Part shown: positions 8,671-19,702 of the stretch, one piece after another
Layout: every line of letters begins with the position of its first letter
Numbering within the stretch: position 1 is the first letter of the stretch
Translations under genes and position numbers: made by a program
From: Acanthamoeba lenticulata
Lineage: Eukaryota > Discosea > Longamoebia > Acanthamoebidae
NCBI GenBank assembly: GCA_002179805.1
Contig: NAVB01000033.1
Span: forward strand, 62,001-126,000
Reading direction: 5' to 3'
DNA: 64,000 nucleotides
The notes under the pieces: model-generated
The model's input: only the letters and a program-made list of their open reading frames with translations
Told to the model about the DNA's origin: nothing
The model's database searches: none

Positions 8671-10737
8671 ATGGAAGGGCAACCACGTACAGCGCCCACA
8701 ATCACCAGTAATCGTTGGTGGATCTGCATGTGTACAGCGGTGGCCATCACATTCTTAGTTTTGTTCTTCGTGTTGTTGGGGGTGAGGACAAGCTCCTGTT
8801 CCCAACCCACACCTGCCGAGTGCACACCTCGAGAAGTCGGCGGACCGCTGTGGATCACCGCTGACTGTTTCGACCCGCTGTACAACCGCACCGTGATCGA
8901 CAGTGTGGTCGACCTGACGGAGCCTGTGCCACATCGCAAGGTGACTGGCCACTTTGAGGGCACCGACAAGAGGTTCAACTTTTACTTCCCGTCGAAGAGC
9001 CGATGGGAGGGTCGTTTTTTCCAGTGTGTGTACCCGCTCCTGGATGAGAACGCTTCGGGCGAGAACGTCAGCTTCGGCGCAGTCAGTGGCGCGTACACGA
9101 TTCAAACGAACGGCGGCAGTGGTTACAGGGTGGATGCTGCGGCGGCCAAGTTCTCCAGGGTGGTCGCAGCGGATTACTACGGCTTCGCTGGGCCGATCTA
9201 CGGCTACATCTACGGCGGCAGTGGCGGGTCCTACCAGACCATCGGCGCTATCGAGAACAGCCTCGGGGTGTGGAACGGCGCTGTTCCCTTCATCCCCGGC
9301 GTGCCCACTTCGATCCCGAACAACTTCTTCATTCGGGCCTTTGCACGGTTCGTGCTGGCGGACAAGGCGGCGCAGATCGCCAACGCTGTGAGTCCCGGAG
9401 GAAGCTGGGACCTCAACGGCATGCTGAACGATGTGGAACGAGCGGTGCTGAAAGAAGTGACGGATCTGGGCCTTCCTCTGCGCGGGTTTGAGGACAGCGA
9501 GTACACTCTAAAGCCGCACGATCCCCAGTACCTTCTTGGCTTCAGATCCCAAGTTCAAGCCCTGGACCCCACGTACGCCGACGACTTCTGGAGCAAGCCG
9601 GGATACCTCGGCACCCAACGGTCGGACCTCGGCGCTATGATCCGGGACGCGAAGCTTGACTATGTCGCCACCATCGCTGGGGTGACCCGAGACGCCTTGA
9701 ACCTGCCGACGAGCCTGCTCCTCAACAGCGCTCCCGCAATTCCGACGAAGACTGGCATCGACTACACGGTCTATACCGCTGACGGTGTAACGGAGGTGGG
9801 CGCTCTTTCTGGTTCGTTGAACACGACCACAAAAGTCTTCACCATCAGCGACCAGACCTCCACCCGCGTGCTTCGCGCCATCGAACCTGGCGCCAAGCTG
9901 AGGATCGACAACAGGTGGCCTCTCGCGCTGCTCACCTACCATCGGCACCAGGTGCCGAAGCAGCGGAGCTTCTACCCTTGGGACCAGTTCAGGGCGCCTG
10001 ACGGAACGCCGATCTATCCTCAGCGTCCGATCGAAGTAGGCCCTCTCATCTCTCGCGGGGTCTCTGGTGGAGGAACGCACACTGGCATGATCCAGGGCAA
10101 GGTCATCACGGTCACCAATCTGCTCGACGTCGATGCCTACCCGTGGGATGGCAACTGGTACAGCGGGAGGGTGAGGAAGTCCCTCGGCGAGCGCTACGAA
10201 GACAACTTCAGGCTCTGGTACAACGACCACGCGGACCACATCGGACCTCGAACGCCTCGCCTCGTGCCATACGAGAGCATAGTCCAGCAGGCGCTCCGGG
10301 ATGTCAGCGCCTGGGTCGAGAGAGGCGTGGCGCCCCCGCGCTCGACCCGCTATCAAGTGACCAACTCCCAGATCTGGGTGCCGCAGACCGCGGCCGTGCG
10401 GCTCGGTATCCAGCCTGTCGTCGATCTGACCGTCAACGGCTTCGTTAAAGTCTTCGTGCCTGTGGGCCAGGCCGTCAGCTTCGTGGCGAGGATCGAAGTT
10501 CCACCTGGGGCTGGAGTGGTCGTATCTGCCGAGTGGGACTTCTGCGGCACAGGCAACTTCACGTCAACCCCTTTCGGAATGCCAAGACAGACTGTAGAGG
10601 TCTCGGCTATGTTCTCCTACTCTTCACCAGGCACCTACTTCCCATCTCTTCGGGCAACATCCCAGCGCAACGGCGACGCAAGCACTCCCTTCACTCGGAT
10701 CCAGAACTTGGCTCGCGTCCGCGTTGTGGTCGCTTAG
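8671..10737 (+). CDS. Intronless membrane-anchored alpha/beta-hydrolase-like protein
   Basis: One uninterrupted frame of 688 residues from the ATG before EGQPRTAPTITSN. A hydrophobic segment at about residues 18-40 (VAITFLVLFFVLLGV) makes a signal anchor, so most of the protein is extracellular or lumenal. A nucleophile-elbow-like motif YGGSGGSYQ, a possible acid residue in TNLLDVDAYPWDG and the NDHADHIG segment fit an alpha/beta hydrolase triad. The C-terminus resembles a PKD or Ig-like beta domain (AEWDFCGTGNF, FSYSSPGTYFPSL). The exact substrate is unknown; esterase or tannase-like enzymes are possible. Nearly all neighbours are intron-rich, so a 2-kb intronless gene of bacterial style suggests horizontal acquisition, with the N-terminal anchor possibly added later. 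Confidence 0.75.
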   Translation: MEGQPRTAPTITSNRWWICMCTAVAITFLVLFFVLLGVRTSSCSQPTPAECTPREVGGPLWITADCFDPLYNRTVIDSVVDLTEPVPHRKVTGHFEGTDKRFNFYFPSKSRWEGRFFQCVYPLLDENASGENVSFGAVSGAYTIQTNGGSGYRVDAAAAKFSRVVAADYYGFAGPIYGYIYGGSGGSYQTIGAIENSLGVWNGAVPFIPGVPTSIPNNFFIRAFARFVLADKAAQIANAVSPGGSWDLNGMLNDVERAVLKEVTDLGLPLRGFEDSEYTLKPHDPQYLLGFRSQVQALDPTYADDFWSKPGYLGTQRSDLGAMIRDAKLDYVATIAGVTRDALNLPTSLLLNSAPAIPTKTGIDYTVYTADGVTEVGALSGSLNTTTKVFTISDQTSTRVLRAIEPGAKLRIDNRWPLALLTYHRHQVPKQRSFYPWDQFRAPDGTPIYPQRPIEVGPLISRGVSGGGTHTGMIQGKVITVTNLLDVDAYPWDGNWYSGRVRKSLGERYEDNFRLWYNDHADHIGPRTPRLVPYESIVQQALRDVSAWVERGVAPPRSTRYQVTNSQIWVPQTAAVRLGIQPVVDLTVNGFVKVFVPVGQAVSFVARIEVPPGAGVVVSAEWDFCGTGNFTSTPFGMPRQTVEVSAMFSYSSPGTYFPSLRATSQRNGDASTPFTRIQNLARVRVVVA

Positions 10738-10899
10738 CGTCAAGAAATATTAGAAAAAATGTTGATCAAAATAAAACCTGGAAGAAATGACAAAGTGAAA
10801 ACGAAGGATGAAACTGGGCTGAGTCATCTTACGGTTCGATGTAGCAGTATTTTGGTTTGCAGTTGAAACCAGTATTTGTTACAAACGTTATCGTTAGCC

Positions 10900-13165
10900 A
10901 TGGAAAAGCCCTCGACAGGTATGTGCTCTGTGCTCTGCCCTGCTCAACTGTTCGGGCTGACATTGAATACAGATGTGGAGTTAGAAAGTGAGGTGGCCGA
11001 AGAGCGGGTGCGCCTGCTTCAAGAGGGCAAAAAAACGAACTCCTCTGGCGTGGTCTACTGGATGAGCCGCGACCAGCGCGCTCACGACAACTGGGCCCTG
11101 CTCTTTGCTCAACGTACGGGTTCCTTGCCTCTTTGTTCTGAAAGCTCTTCTCAGTTGTGACCTCTACGTGAAGAATTGGCCATCAAGTCTGGTGCCCCTC
11201 TGGCGGTGGCCTTCTGCCTCTTGCCCTCCTTCAAGGGCGCTAGTATTCGGTATATCGTCTTCTCAGTTTCAAACGTTTGTCTCACGTACTAAGTAGCTCT
11301 TTTAACGTGTTGTGATCGAAAGGCACTTTGGGTTCATGCTTCGCGGGCTGACAGAGGTGGAGAAGACGCTCAAGGCGCGCGGCATTCCCATGTTGCTGCT
11401 CAAGGGTCTCCCGCACGAAGAGCTACCCAAGGCTATCAAGACCTACGGTGCGTCGCACCTTGTGTGTGACTTCTCGCCGCTGCGCATCGGCCGCAAGTGG
11501 CGTGACGACGTGGCTCGCGCCTCGCCCCAGACTGCCGTTTACGAGGGTATGTACCTTCTTCTTCTTCTTTGTATTATTCGCTGCAAGATCTCGTTGGCTC
11601 AGCTCTCGCGAATACGTATAGTGGATGCACACAACGTCGTGCCGCTGTGGGCCGTGTCGCAGAAGCAAGAATACGCCGCGCGCACCATCCGCCCCAAGAT
11701 CCACAAGCTCTTGCCTCGTACCTGCATCCTTCTGTTGTCTCGTCTTCCTCTTCTTCTTCATCACAAAATGGTTTCTTACAAAGTCATGTCGCAGAGTATG
11801 TGGGCGAGTTCCCAGCGCTGCAAGACCTGAACAAGCGGGACGGTGGCAACCGGTGGTCGCCAGCCATGCCCGAAGCCGTGGACTGGGACGACGTCTGGGC
11901 CTTTGTACGAGCTCACATAGACCACACCGTGCCCGAGGTCGACTGGATCAAACCCGGCGTACAACCTCCTTCTTCTTCTCCTTCTTCTTTGTCGCCAGAA
12001 CTTTTTCTTACGGTTGGCTATTTTCTTGTAGGAGGCGGAGGGCAGGAAGGCCCTGACTCAATTCCTCGAGAAGAAGCTGAAGCACTACAATACGCTACGC
12101 AACACGCCCGGGGAGGACGGCCAGTCAAACCTGAGTCCCTACCTCCACTACGGGCAGCTCAGCGCCCAACGCATCGTCTTAGAGGCCGCGAAGCACAAAA
12201 GCAAAGCGCGAGAGAGCTACGAAGCGTTTGTGGAGGAGCTCGTGGTGAGGCGTGAGCTGGCCGACAACTTCTGCTTCTACAACCAGCACTACGACAGCTT
12301 CGAGGGCTTTCCCGAGTGGGCGCGTACGAGCCTTGCTGCTCACGCTGGCGATCGCCGCGCGACGGTCTACTCCTACGAAGAGCTCGCGCGAGGTAACACT
12401 CACGACGAACTCTGGAATGCAGCGCAGTTGGAGGTACATCATGGCAGCATTAATCTCTTGCAGATTAGTTTACATCTTTTCCTCGAATTCAACTCAATTT
12501 CTGGTTCAATCTGGTTAGATGGTGCATCGAGGCAAGATGCACGGCTTCATGAGGATGTACTGGGCCAAAAAGATCCTCGAGTGGACCACAAGCCCCCAGC
12601 AGGCTATGGAGTTTGCCGTCAAGCTCAACGACCACTTCGAGCTTGGTACCACTTCTGCCTTGTGTTCCGTCCTTAGCCGAGGAGGCTCAAACGTTGACTT
12701 CACCTTCTTCGCCATGATACAGATGGACGTGACCCCAATGGCTACGTCGGCTGCGCGTGGGCCATCGGCGGCGTGCATGACCAGGGCTGGAAGGAGCGGC
12801 CAGTGTTTGGCAAGGTGCGCTACATGAACTACGCCGGCTGCAAGCGCAAGTTTGATATCGACGCCTACGTGCGCAAGGTCGCAGCCTACGTACCCGAGGG
12901 AGCGGCCTCGTCCTCCTCTTCTTCCTCGTCCTCCGGAAAGACCGGCCGCAAGAGGAAGGTCAAGGACGAGGAAGAGGAGGAAGAGAAAGATGTGAAGGTG
13001 AAACACGACAAAGAGGATGAAGCAGAGGACGAAGAGGAGGAGGAGGAAGAACGTCAACCGGTAAAGAAGGCAAGGAAGAGCGCCACTACAAAGAAGGGGT
13101 CGTCTGCCGGCAGCCGAGCGGCGGTCAAGAGCAAGAAACTCTCGAAAGCGAGAGGAGGCAAGTAA
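10900..13165 (+). CDS. PHR: Class II CPD DNA photolyase
   Basis: Model: join(10900..10918, 10973..11113, 11174..11249, 11323..11546, 11622..11717, 11795..11958, 12032..12433, 12519..12645, 12723..13165), 563 residues. The light-dependent enzyme repairs cyclobutane pyrimidine dimers using FADH-. Class II marks are [18 protein letters not shown] at the N-terminus, [78 protein letters not shown] and [17 protein letters not shown]. The last ~100 residues form a tail not typical of the enzyme: a Ser run, Glu-rich blocks and Lys-rich segments that look like nuclear localisation signals. It ends 81 bases from the convergent RFX gene. Confidence 0.95.
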
Positions 13166-13246
13166 CGAGGGAAGGCTCATCTGGCGCAGCCATTTGATTG
13201 ACGAACCAACAAGAAGCTGCCCGAAAGCAGCAAACAAAAACGTGGT

Positions 13247-16200
13247 TCAGAGCTCTTCGCTCGCCTCGTCTTCTTCTTCGTCCTCGTTGTGATTTCTCTC
13301 CTCCTCCTCTTCTTCGTGCTTCGTCCTGTGTCGCCGGGGCTGTTGTGATCGGCCAAGCCGACGCTTGGGTTGTCGCTCGCCTCCTTCCTCCTCTTCTTCC
13401 TCTTCTTCCTCTTCTTCCTCTCCTCTTCTTTTTCTTCCTGTCTCTCGAGCACCGTCCTGGTCAGCATCGATCTCGTCCTCTTCTTCACTCTTCTCGTGCT
13501 TGATTGTTGACGACGAAGACCACAGCGCCGTGTCGTGAGGCGTCCCGACCGCCGCCAGGGCCGTCGTGAGGCTGTGGTGCAGCCGAGTCGCCCACAGCAG
13601 GCCATCGCCCTGGACCAGGTCGACCAGGGACTGCGCGAGGCGCACGAGGCTGTGGTATCGCTGCCGCTGGAGCTCGGCGACGAGCTGCACAAAGGCCTCG
13701 CCGCACGGGCGCAGCCACCAGAGGTCGGACAGCAGGCAGGCCACCACGCCGCGGTTGCTGCGGCTGAGAAAGTGGAGCAGCTCCGACGCCGCCTGGCGGC
13801 TCTCGTCGGCCAGCCCCAGCTTCACCCCGCAGACGGCCCGGCAGAAGGCCAGATAGGCCCCGAGGAAGCCGGGCGCCAGGTCTGCGCCGCCATCGATGCC
13901 GGGACTGCCCAGCATCCGCTCGCGCGACAGGCAGGCGTCGCGCACGGTGGTCCACAGCTGTGTCGCCTCTGTATTACAGTAGAGAAGGAGAAAAGGAGAA
14001 ATCAATCCTGGCCTGTTGCCACGGTGACAAGGACATGATCCAAATTTGTGGTTGCATAGGAAGCGCAGGAAAGGGGGAATGCCTCCGGCTGTTTTTCCAA
14101 GAGATTAATGCTAATGGTTACCTTCTGTGGTAGTCATGTAATCACCACTTGGCGACGGCCGCTCCGTCGGCAAAGTCGCTCTTCGGACGTGGGAGGCGGC
14201 CTGCGAGGTGCCATCGAGGAGGACGACCATTTGCTTGAGCGTCTCCATGACGTAGTCGGGGAGGGCTGCCACAAACTGGCCATCCTTGTACTGCTCGATG
14301 TAGCACTTGCCCTCTTTCCACGGCTTCCGCCACCGCGGGGCCGCCTTGGCCTTGTGTGTGTGCAGGCAAGGAGGAGACCCGGGTCAGAACAAGACAACCA
14401 AGCTGTAGAACATCAACAAGCAGAGGAGGAAAGGGCGCACCTGCTGCAGACGAGAGTCTTCCTGGTATTTGGTACAATGCGGGAGGTAGAGGGAACAAGA
14501 CTTGACCAGGAGGAAGTAGAGGTCATCATTGGTGGCCCCGAGGTTCTCGCAGATCTCCAGCGCCAGGGTCAGGTAGTACTGCGACAGCTCCTGGCCCTCG
14601 CGCTCGCTCTGTCCGTGATCGATTGCGGTTGTGAGTGACCTAGCGCGCCGCAATGTGGTGGGCCAGCTTCGTCGCCGCGCCGGGGGGTCGTTCACGGACC
14701 CGTGCAAAGAAGCGCGCGAGGGTGGTGATGTAGCACAGCACGCAGGCCACGTCGTAGTCGCTCGAGTCAAACACGTAGCCCAGATGCTCGCGGGCTGTGG
14801 CAAAGTGGTCCTTGGCCCGTTCGACGTGCCCTGACATCAGGGCGCCTGCGGTCCCGTTGACGTCCATTTTCAGCTGATCTTGAAGAAGAGGGAAGAAGAA
14901 GAAGAAGAAGCTGAAAGGGCGATGGCGTGCGGTACCGGCGCTGAGGGCGTAGTGGACGCAGAGGGACCGAGGCGAGCGCTCTCGAGCGCCCTCCGCTGTG
15001 GCGAACAAGTAGCGCAGCGAGTCGGCCTTAATGCTTCGCGGGTTGATCGGCCTGAGCTCCCACAAACAGAGACAGAGGACGATCAGCGCCTCCTCGGGCT
15101 CCAATCGAAAGAGCACATCTGAGGGAAAACGTACTTCATGCTCCACAGCTCGCGGCGGTAGAAGTCGGTGAAGTGCTGAAGCTCAGCCAAGTGGGGGAGT
15201 GAGGTGTCCACATCGCGAAGCCACACCGTCCCAGGCTCGGCGGAGCCCTCCCTCTTCACCTGTTGGTGTTGCACCTCGTCCGGCTGCGGCTGCATCAGCG
15301 ACGGGTAAGAAGGAGACGACTGTTGTTGCTGGCGTGAATGTTGATGATGCTGCTGCTGATGCTCAAGTTGGTGGTGCGGCAGCTGATGAGGATGTCGATC
15401 CTGCGGCAGCCCGGCGAACGACGACGACCCGCCCAGCAGACCCGCCCGACGCACCGTGGTGCCGCTCGTCTTGCCCGCGCCCGGCGGCCCTCCGTAGTCC
15501 ACAGACGGCATCGCCGAGAGGGACGATGGCGCATTCTCCTCCTGCTGGTGTGGAGGAAGAGGAAGCGTCGAGCCGGCCGGGCTGTAGCCCACTTGCTCTT
15601 GTTGTTGCTGCTGGTGGTGGCGAAGATGGTGGTGATGATGATGGTGGGGAGGGTAATGCAGGGGCGAGGGCTGCGGAGGAGGAGGAGAATAGGACGAGGA
15701 ATATTGAAGATGGTGAAGAGGATAAACACCACCAGGAGGCGGGGCCAAGGACGACGGCAACGGGCGTGTATGGGGCGGATGCTGCAGCTGGTACTGCTGC
15801 TGCTGTTGCTGGTGGTACTGGTAGTTCGCCCACCCGCCGTAGAAGGGCTGGTAGCTCATCGAGGCGGCCGCGTAGTCGTGCAGGCCCGGGCCAGCCAGAG
15901 CCGACGGCTGCGGAGGATAGGCAGGACCAGGATGGTGCCCGCCGAACGGGACTGGCGGGCCGCCGTCGCTCCCTGGGGGCCCGAGGGGGTACAACCCCGT
16001 CGCCGTCGAGTAGCCGCCATGAAGCGGGTAAGGCGGAAGCGGCGTCGCCGAGGACGAGGACGATGATGAGGAGGAGGAGGCCGACGAGGGTGGCGGCTGC
16101 CCCGCAAAGAGGAGCTCGCGCTCCATTGGGGCATAATACGGCAGCCCGATCGGGGTCAACGGTCCGGTCGGTTGGCCGCCGAACCCTCCCTGAAAGCTCG

Positions 16201-17492
16201 GGCCGCCGTAGTCGGGCAGGGTCGGTGTGATGGACGTCGGTGCGACGCTGGTGGTGCTGTAGTCGGACGGCATGGTCGTCGCCGTCGTGGTGGTGGTGGA
16301 GGAGGCAGGCGAGGAGGACCCGGTGGATCCACGCGCCAAGGACGTCGTTGTGGCCGACGTCGGGAAGGTGATGGAGAGAGCGGGCACGGGCGCACCGGGG
16401 TCGCGGTAGGCGATCCCGCAGTAGTGCCACTTCTTGACGTGCGAATCCCGGCGCAGGCGGCGCTGTTGGACGTTGGGGAAGACCGCGTTGACCATCCGCC
16501 CAAATGTGGCATCGTTGGTCGGGTTGAGATTGCTGCTCATGCAGAACCGCAGGTAGGCCTCGTAGAGCTCCCGCTTGAGGAGCGAGCCGTCCTCGCGCTC
16601 CACCACATGCTCTCGTAACCTAGGTTTGTTCGAGGACCGTCAGGTCCGGCCGGAGAACGAGCGTTTAAGCACGTCGGAGAAAGGGTGCCGGTCAGGAAGA
16701 AGTGGGAGATTTCCTTCCTCCTTCTTGATCTATTCATCCAAACTTTCCAAAAGTAGGCCTTAGTTACGGCCAACCCGGAACTGGGGTTTAATGGACGTTT
16801 GACAGGACTGGTTGTTGGCGGAATAATTTGTCCTTTTCTGCGCCCCCAGACAAGTTATAAAAGGTTAAGGCGCGAAAAAACACCTTGACAATTGGTGGCT
16901 TCCAACACTCCAACAAGAACGTGCGGTCGCCCACCATCCATCAGCAGATCGGGCCCCAACAGCTGGAGCAAACGATCTGATAAAATACAATAAATCCAGT
17001 CTTTTCTTGCGCTAGCTGGGCAGGGGAAGAAGAGGATGGAGGATGGATTTGATTTACGAGAAGGAGGACGTTTGATGTTGTCGCGCACACATGTAATAAA
17101 AACGCTATTGAAAAATCATCCTCCCTTAGATTTCTTATCCCCCCGAAGAAGAATCAAAACGAAAACGAGGTGCACAACAATCTTCGCGTCACTGACGACG
17201 ACGTGTGCAAGAAGGCGTCGTACCAGTTCTTGATGTAGGGCACCGCTTCCTTGCGGCTCAAACGGCCTCCAGTTGGACTGCGATCAGGAGCTTCGTGCCC
17301 CCCACCATCCCTTCTCTTGCCTGCTGTGCTCCTCCTACGCGCCCTCATCCGCTTCGCTTCGCCATCTTGCTCGTCATCTTCTTCAGCTGCATTGTCGGTG
17401 TTGCTCCGAAGTCGGTGATGAGGTCGCCGCCCACCACCTTCCTCATCCCTGGTGGGCGGCATCGACCGCCCAGCCCAGTGCTGCCTTTCCAT
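13247..17492 (-). CDS. RFX-type DNA-binding transcription factor (paralogue 1)
   Basis: Model: complement(join(13247..13968, 14122..14350, 14441..14608, 14700..14845, 14936..15051, 15135..16619, 17224..17492)), 1,044 residues. The first exon ends KEAVPYIKNW, with its Trp split TG|G by a 604-base intron. The winged-helix RFX domain follows: LLKRELYEAYLRFC, DATFGRMVNAVFPNVQQRRL, KKWHYCGIAYR. A long Pro/Gln/Ser/His-rich linker leads to a helical C-terminal domain (MKPINPRSIKADSLRYL, FDSSDYDVACVL, YYLTLALEICENLGATNDDLY) shared with the plus-strand paralogue at 40247. The end is a Glu-rich, basic tail. RFX proteins bind X-box promoter elements. The far 5' exon was placed by analogy with the paralogues (EAVPHVVAW) and by phase; that step is the least certain. 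Confidence 0.85.
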
Positions 17493-18188
17493 CCTTCTCC
17501 TTCGTCCACCGCAGCGCCTTGCGTTTTCGGCGCTCGCTTTAAAAACTCGGCCTCTCTTTGGCGCGATCCAGTCAGCTGTACGCGTTGTGTGCTTTGCGTC
17601 TTGCCACAGCTTGCCACTCCACCTGGACGCTGGGTGTGCGGCACAATAGTTGTTAACGCAACCTAGGCGAGTCACTCCTTTCAGCACGCTGTGGGTCTGC
17701 CGGCGTTGTCGTTCGGGTAGCGCAGTATTTCCTGAAGTTGGGAGCCGAGAGAGCACTCCGCCGCGGCTCCCGCGTCTTTCCGGACAAGAACCGGGAATCA
17801 CACCGTGGTGTGGGATCTGAGTGTCCACCCCTTTTGCACGTTAATGATGAGTTGGTGGTACCCAAGCGAGAGGCTACTCCACCACAGGACTTCCTCGCTC
17901 CAGTTACCTGCCCTGTGCAGTCGCTCTATACGACCAAGACCAGACAATTGCCAACCACTTGCCCGATCCCGGCCTGGCGAGGTTCTTTGTTCTTGACTAA
18001 AGGGAACATGTTCACCGTACTACATCGTCTCGTCTTGGGCAGTACGAATCCAGGCTGGTTCCAGGTGAGCAAACTCGTTTTTGATTACTTTCCCTTTTGC
18101 CGCGGGATCTTTGCTTGGGGGAGACGAGGGGAGGGTCCACCACCCATCTTTTTTTAAACCTTTACATCTTCCCAATCTTTGTTCAATC
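17493..18188. other. Intergenic region upstream of RFX paralogue 1
   Basis: About 700 bases between the proposed RFX start and the end of the next minus-strand gene. A plus-strand frame crosses it but has no family resemblance or coherent splice pattern. It is likely promoter for the RFX gene and 3' region of the next gene; I see no supported gene. Confidence 0.4.
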
Positions 18189-18589
18189 TTACTCATCCTT
18201 CTCGTCGAGGGTGCCCTGCAGCTCGTTATCGAGTAGCTCTAGCGATTTTCGCACGCTGGTGACGGCTCGCTTAAGGTTGGGCCCGCCATCCACGATCCGC
18301 TTCATCATCTGTGCAGCGGCGAGCAGCACGCTCGCGGCCGAGCTCTCTCTCCCCGGCAGGGCCTCGTCCTTGACCCGCTTAGCCTTTCGTGCAAATTCCT
18401 CCAGCTCCTTCTTCATCTCAAAGGGCACCTTGGGCTCCTCATTTTCTCGCTTACGCTTCCTCGCTGGCTTTTCGGCTTCCTTGCCTTGGAGCTCGTTGAA
18501 CGTTGTGATGACCTTTGCAGTTGCACACAAATAGACACAACAAGGAACTTCACGTCAGATTGTGGCCCGGGCCCGCTGCCATCGCTCAT
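18189..18589 (-). CDS. Small charged helical protein, unknown function
   Basis: Model: complement(join(18189..18512, 18554..18589)), 119 residues, with a short 41-base intron (GTGAAG...AAAG). The start is MSDGSGPGPQSD. The rest is almost all helix-forming: a basic patch PARKRKREN suited to nuclear import, then KKELEEFARKAKRVKDEA and a C-terminal amphipathic segment SVRKSLELLDNELQ. I do not recognise a family. A small nuclear coiled-coil protein is a reasonable description. Neighbour at 18739 is on the same strand, 149 bases upstream. Confidence 0.55.
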
Positions 18590-18738
18590 CACAGCGGAGG
18601 AACAACTGGGGCAACCTTTTTGCTCTGCTTGGCCGCGAGATAGGCTTTGGCCCAAGACTTGGCGAGTGGGCTTCCAATCTCCACAGGGGTATGGCACATG
18701 AGGCCATCATACCTAAGACACCGGATGTTAATACTTGT

Positions 18739-19394
18739 TTATAGTCCCCTCCGCAACCAGAGCGTAAGAGACGAGAGTTGCTCGTTGAAGGTCTCGATCC
18801 GAGCCAGCAACTTCAAGAGTAAATCCAAAAAAAAAAAAAAAATGAAGAAGAAAGAAAACGACAGAAGGCGGAAGTACACTATTTTGCCCTTGAACGGCAT
18901 AATGACTGTCTCGACTACAACGGGCAACATGTCGGCGAAGATCATGTCCGAGAGCGGATTCGTTATGCCTGAGACGAGGTAGACTGCGCTGTGCGGTTCG
19001 CTTCCGCTCAAGAAGATGGAGCCCTTCTTGAGGTGTCGCTCTAAGATGAAGTTGTCCTTGACTTGAAATCGTCGCCACGCTCGAAGCTGCCAGACCACAG
19101 AACGGTGAGGTCTGTGTTCGCGAACCCCTAGAACTCGAATGCAGGAGCGCAAGAACGCACTATATCAAGTTCATCTTGGTTGAAGCCTTCTGGATTTTCG
19201 AGCACAAAGTGGTCGATGAGGGTAGGATCGGCGAGGATCTTGTTTCGTATCTTGATGCGATCGCTGATCGGGCATTGTTTGAAATGCTCCAGTGTGTGGA
19301 AGCCGTTCACCACGTTGTGTTTGTTGTTCGCGTAGAAGTGGAGTGGCGTGAGGAGCTTGTAGAACAGCTCGCGTTCATGTTCAGAGAGCGCCAT
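18739..19394 (-). CDS. Conserved hypothetical protein of bacterial type
   Basis: Model: complement(join(18739..18810, 18880..19086, 19161..19394)), 170 residues, all introns phase 0. It begins MALSEHERELFYKLLTPLHF and carries ILADPTLIDHFVLENP, FILERHLKKGSIFLSG and LPVVVETVIMPFKGKI. From memory these resemble an uncharacterised bacterial family with the same ELFYKL, DENP and PFKGKI blocks; this could not be checked. The last intron removes a T-rich stretch, and the C-terminal 24 residues after it are the least certain part. No catalytic motif is visible. Confidence 0.65.
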
Positions 19395-19702
19395 GGTGAA
19401 CTGGCTGCCGCGCGGGGAGGCGAGAAATCGGTCCGCCCAAATTGAATTGTACGCGATTAATTTACAACGCGTTGCAAGATGTCGTTCGGCGAGCCCAACG
19501 ACTAGTTACGCTTCTTCTTGTTGGTCTTTGTGTTGTGTCGCAGTCAGCCAGCACGCCACTAACTGGAGCGGTTGGATGGAATGCCAAGCAGTCACCTGCG
19601 GCCTGGCCGCATTCTTCTTCGGATTTCGGGCACCAGAGCGAGAAACTCTTGCCATACTTCACATTCCGTTGCTGTCGATTTTTTTGGCGGACCTCTTGGC
19701 GC
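19395..19702. other. Intergenic region between two minus-strand genes
   Basis: This 308-base gap lies between the start of the conserved hypothetical gene and the stop of the RlmI-type methyltransferase. It probably holds the promoter of the former. No gene is supported. Confidence 0.4.

Noticed and set aside
15120..15136. A 16-base intron in RFX paralogue 1 (GTACGTTTTCCCTCAG)
   Set aside because: Too short to splice; the longer intron 15052-15134 restores alignment with the paralogue (WSMKPINP against WAAFPINP).
15199..16230. 343-residue plus-strand frame opposite RFX paralogue 1
   Set aside because: It overlaps the Pro/Gln-rich linker of the RFX gene antisense and shows only low-complexity Arg/Ala/Thr text.
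17205..17666. Plus-strand frame of 153 residues
   Set aside because: It lies opposite the proposed first exon of RFX paralogue 1, whose split Trp codon and phase match the paralogues.
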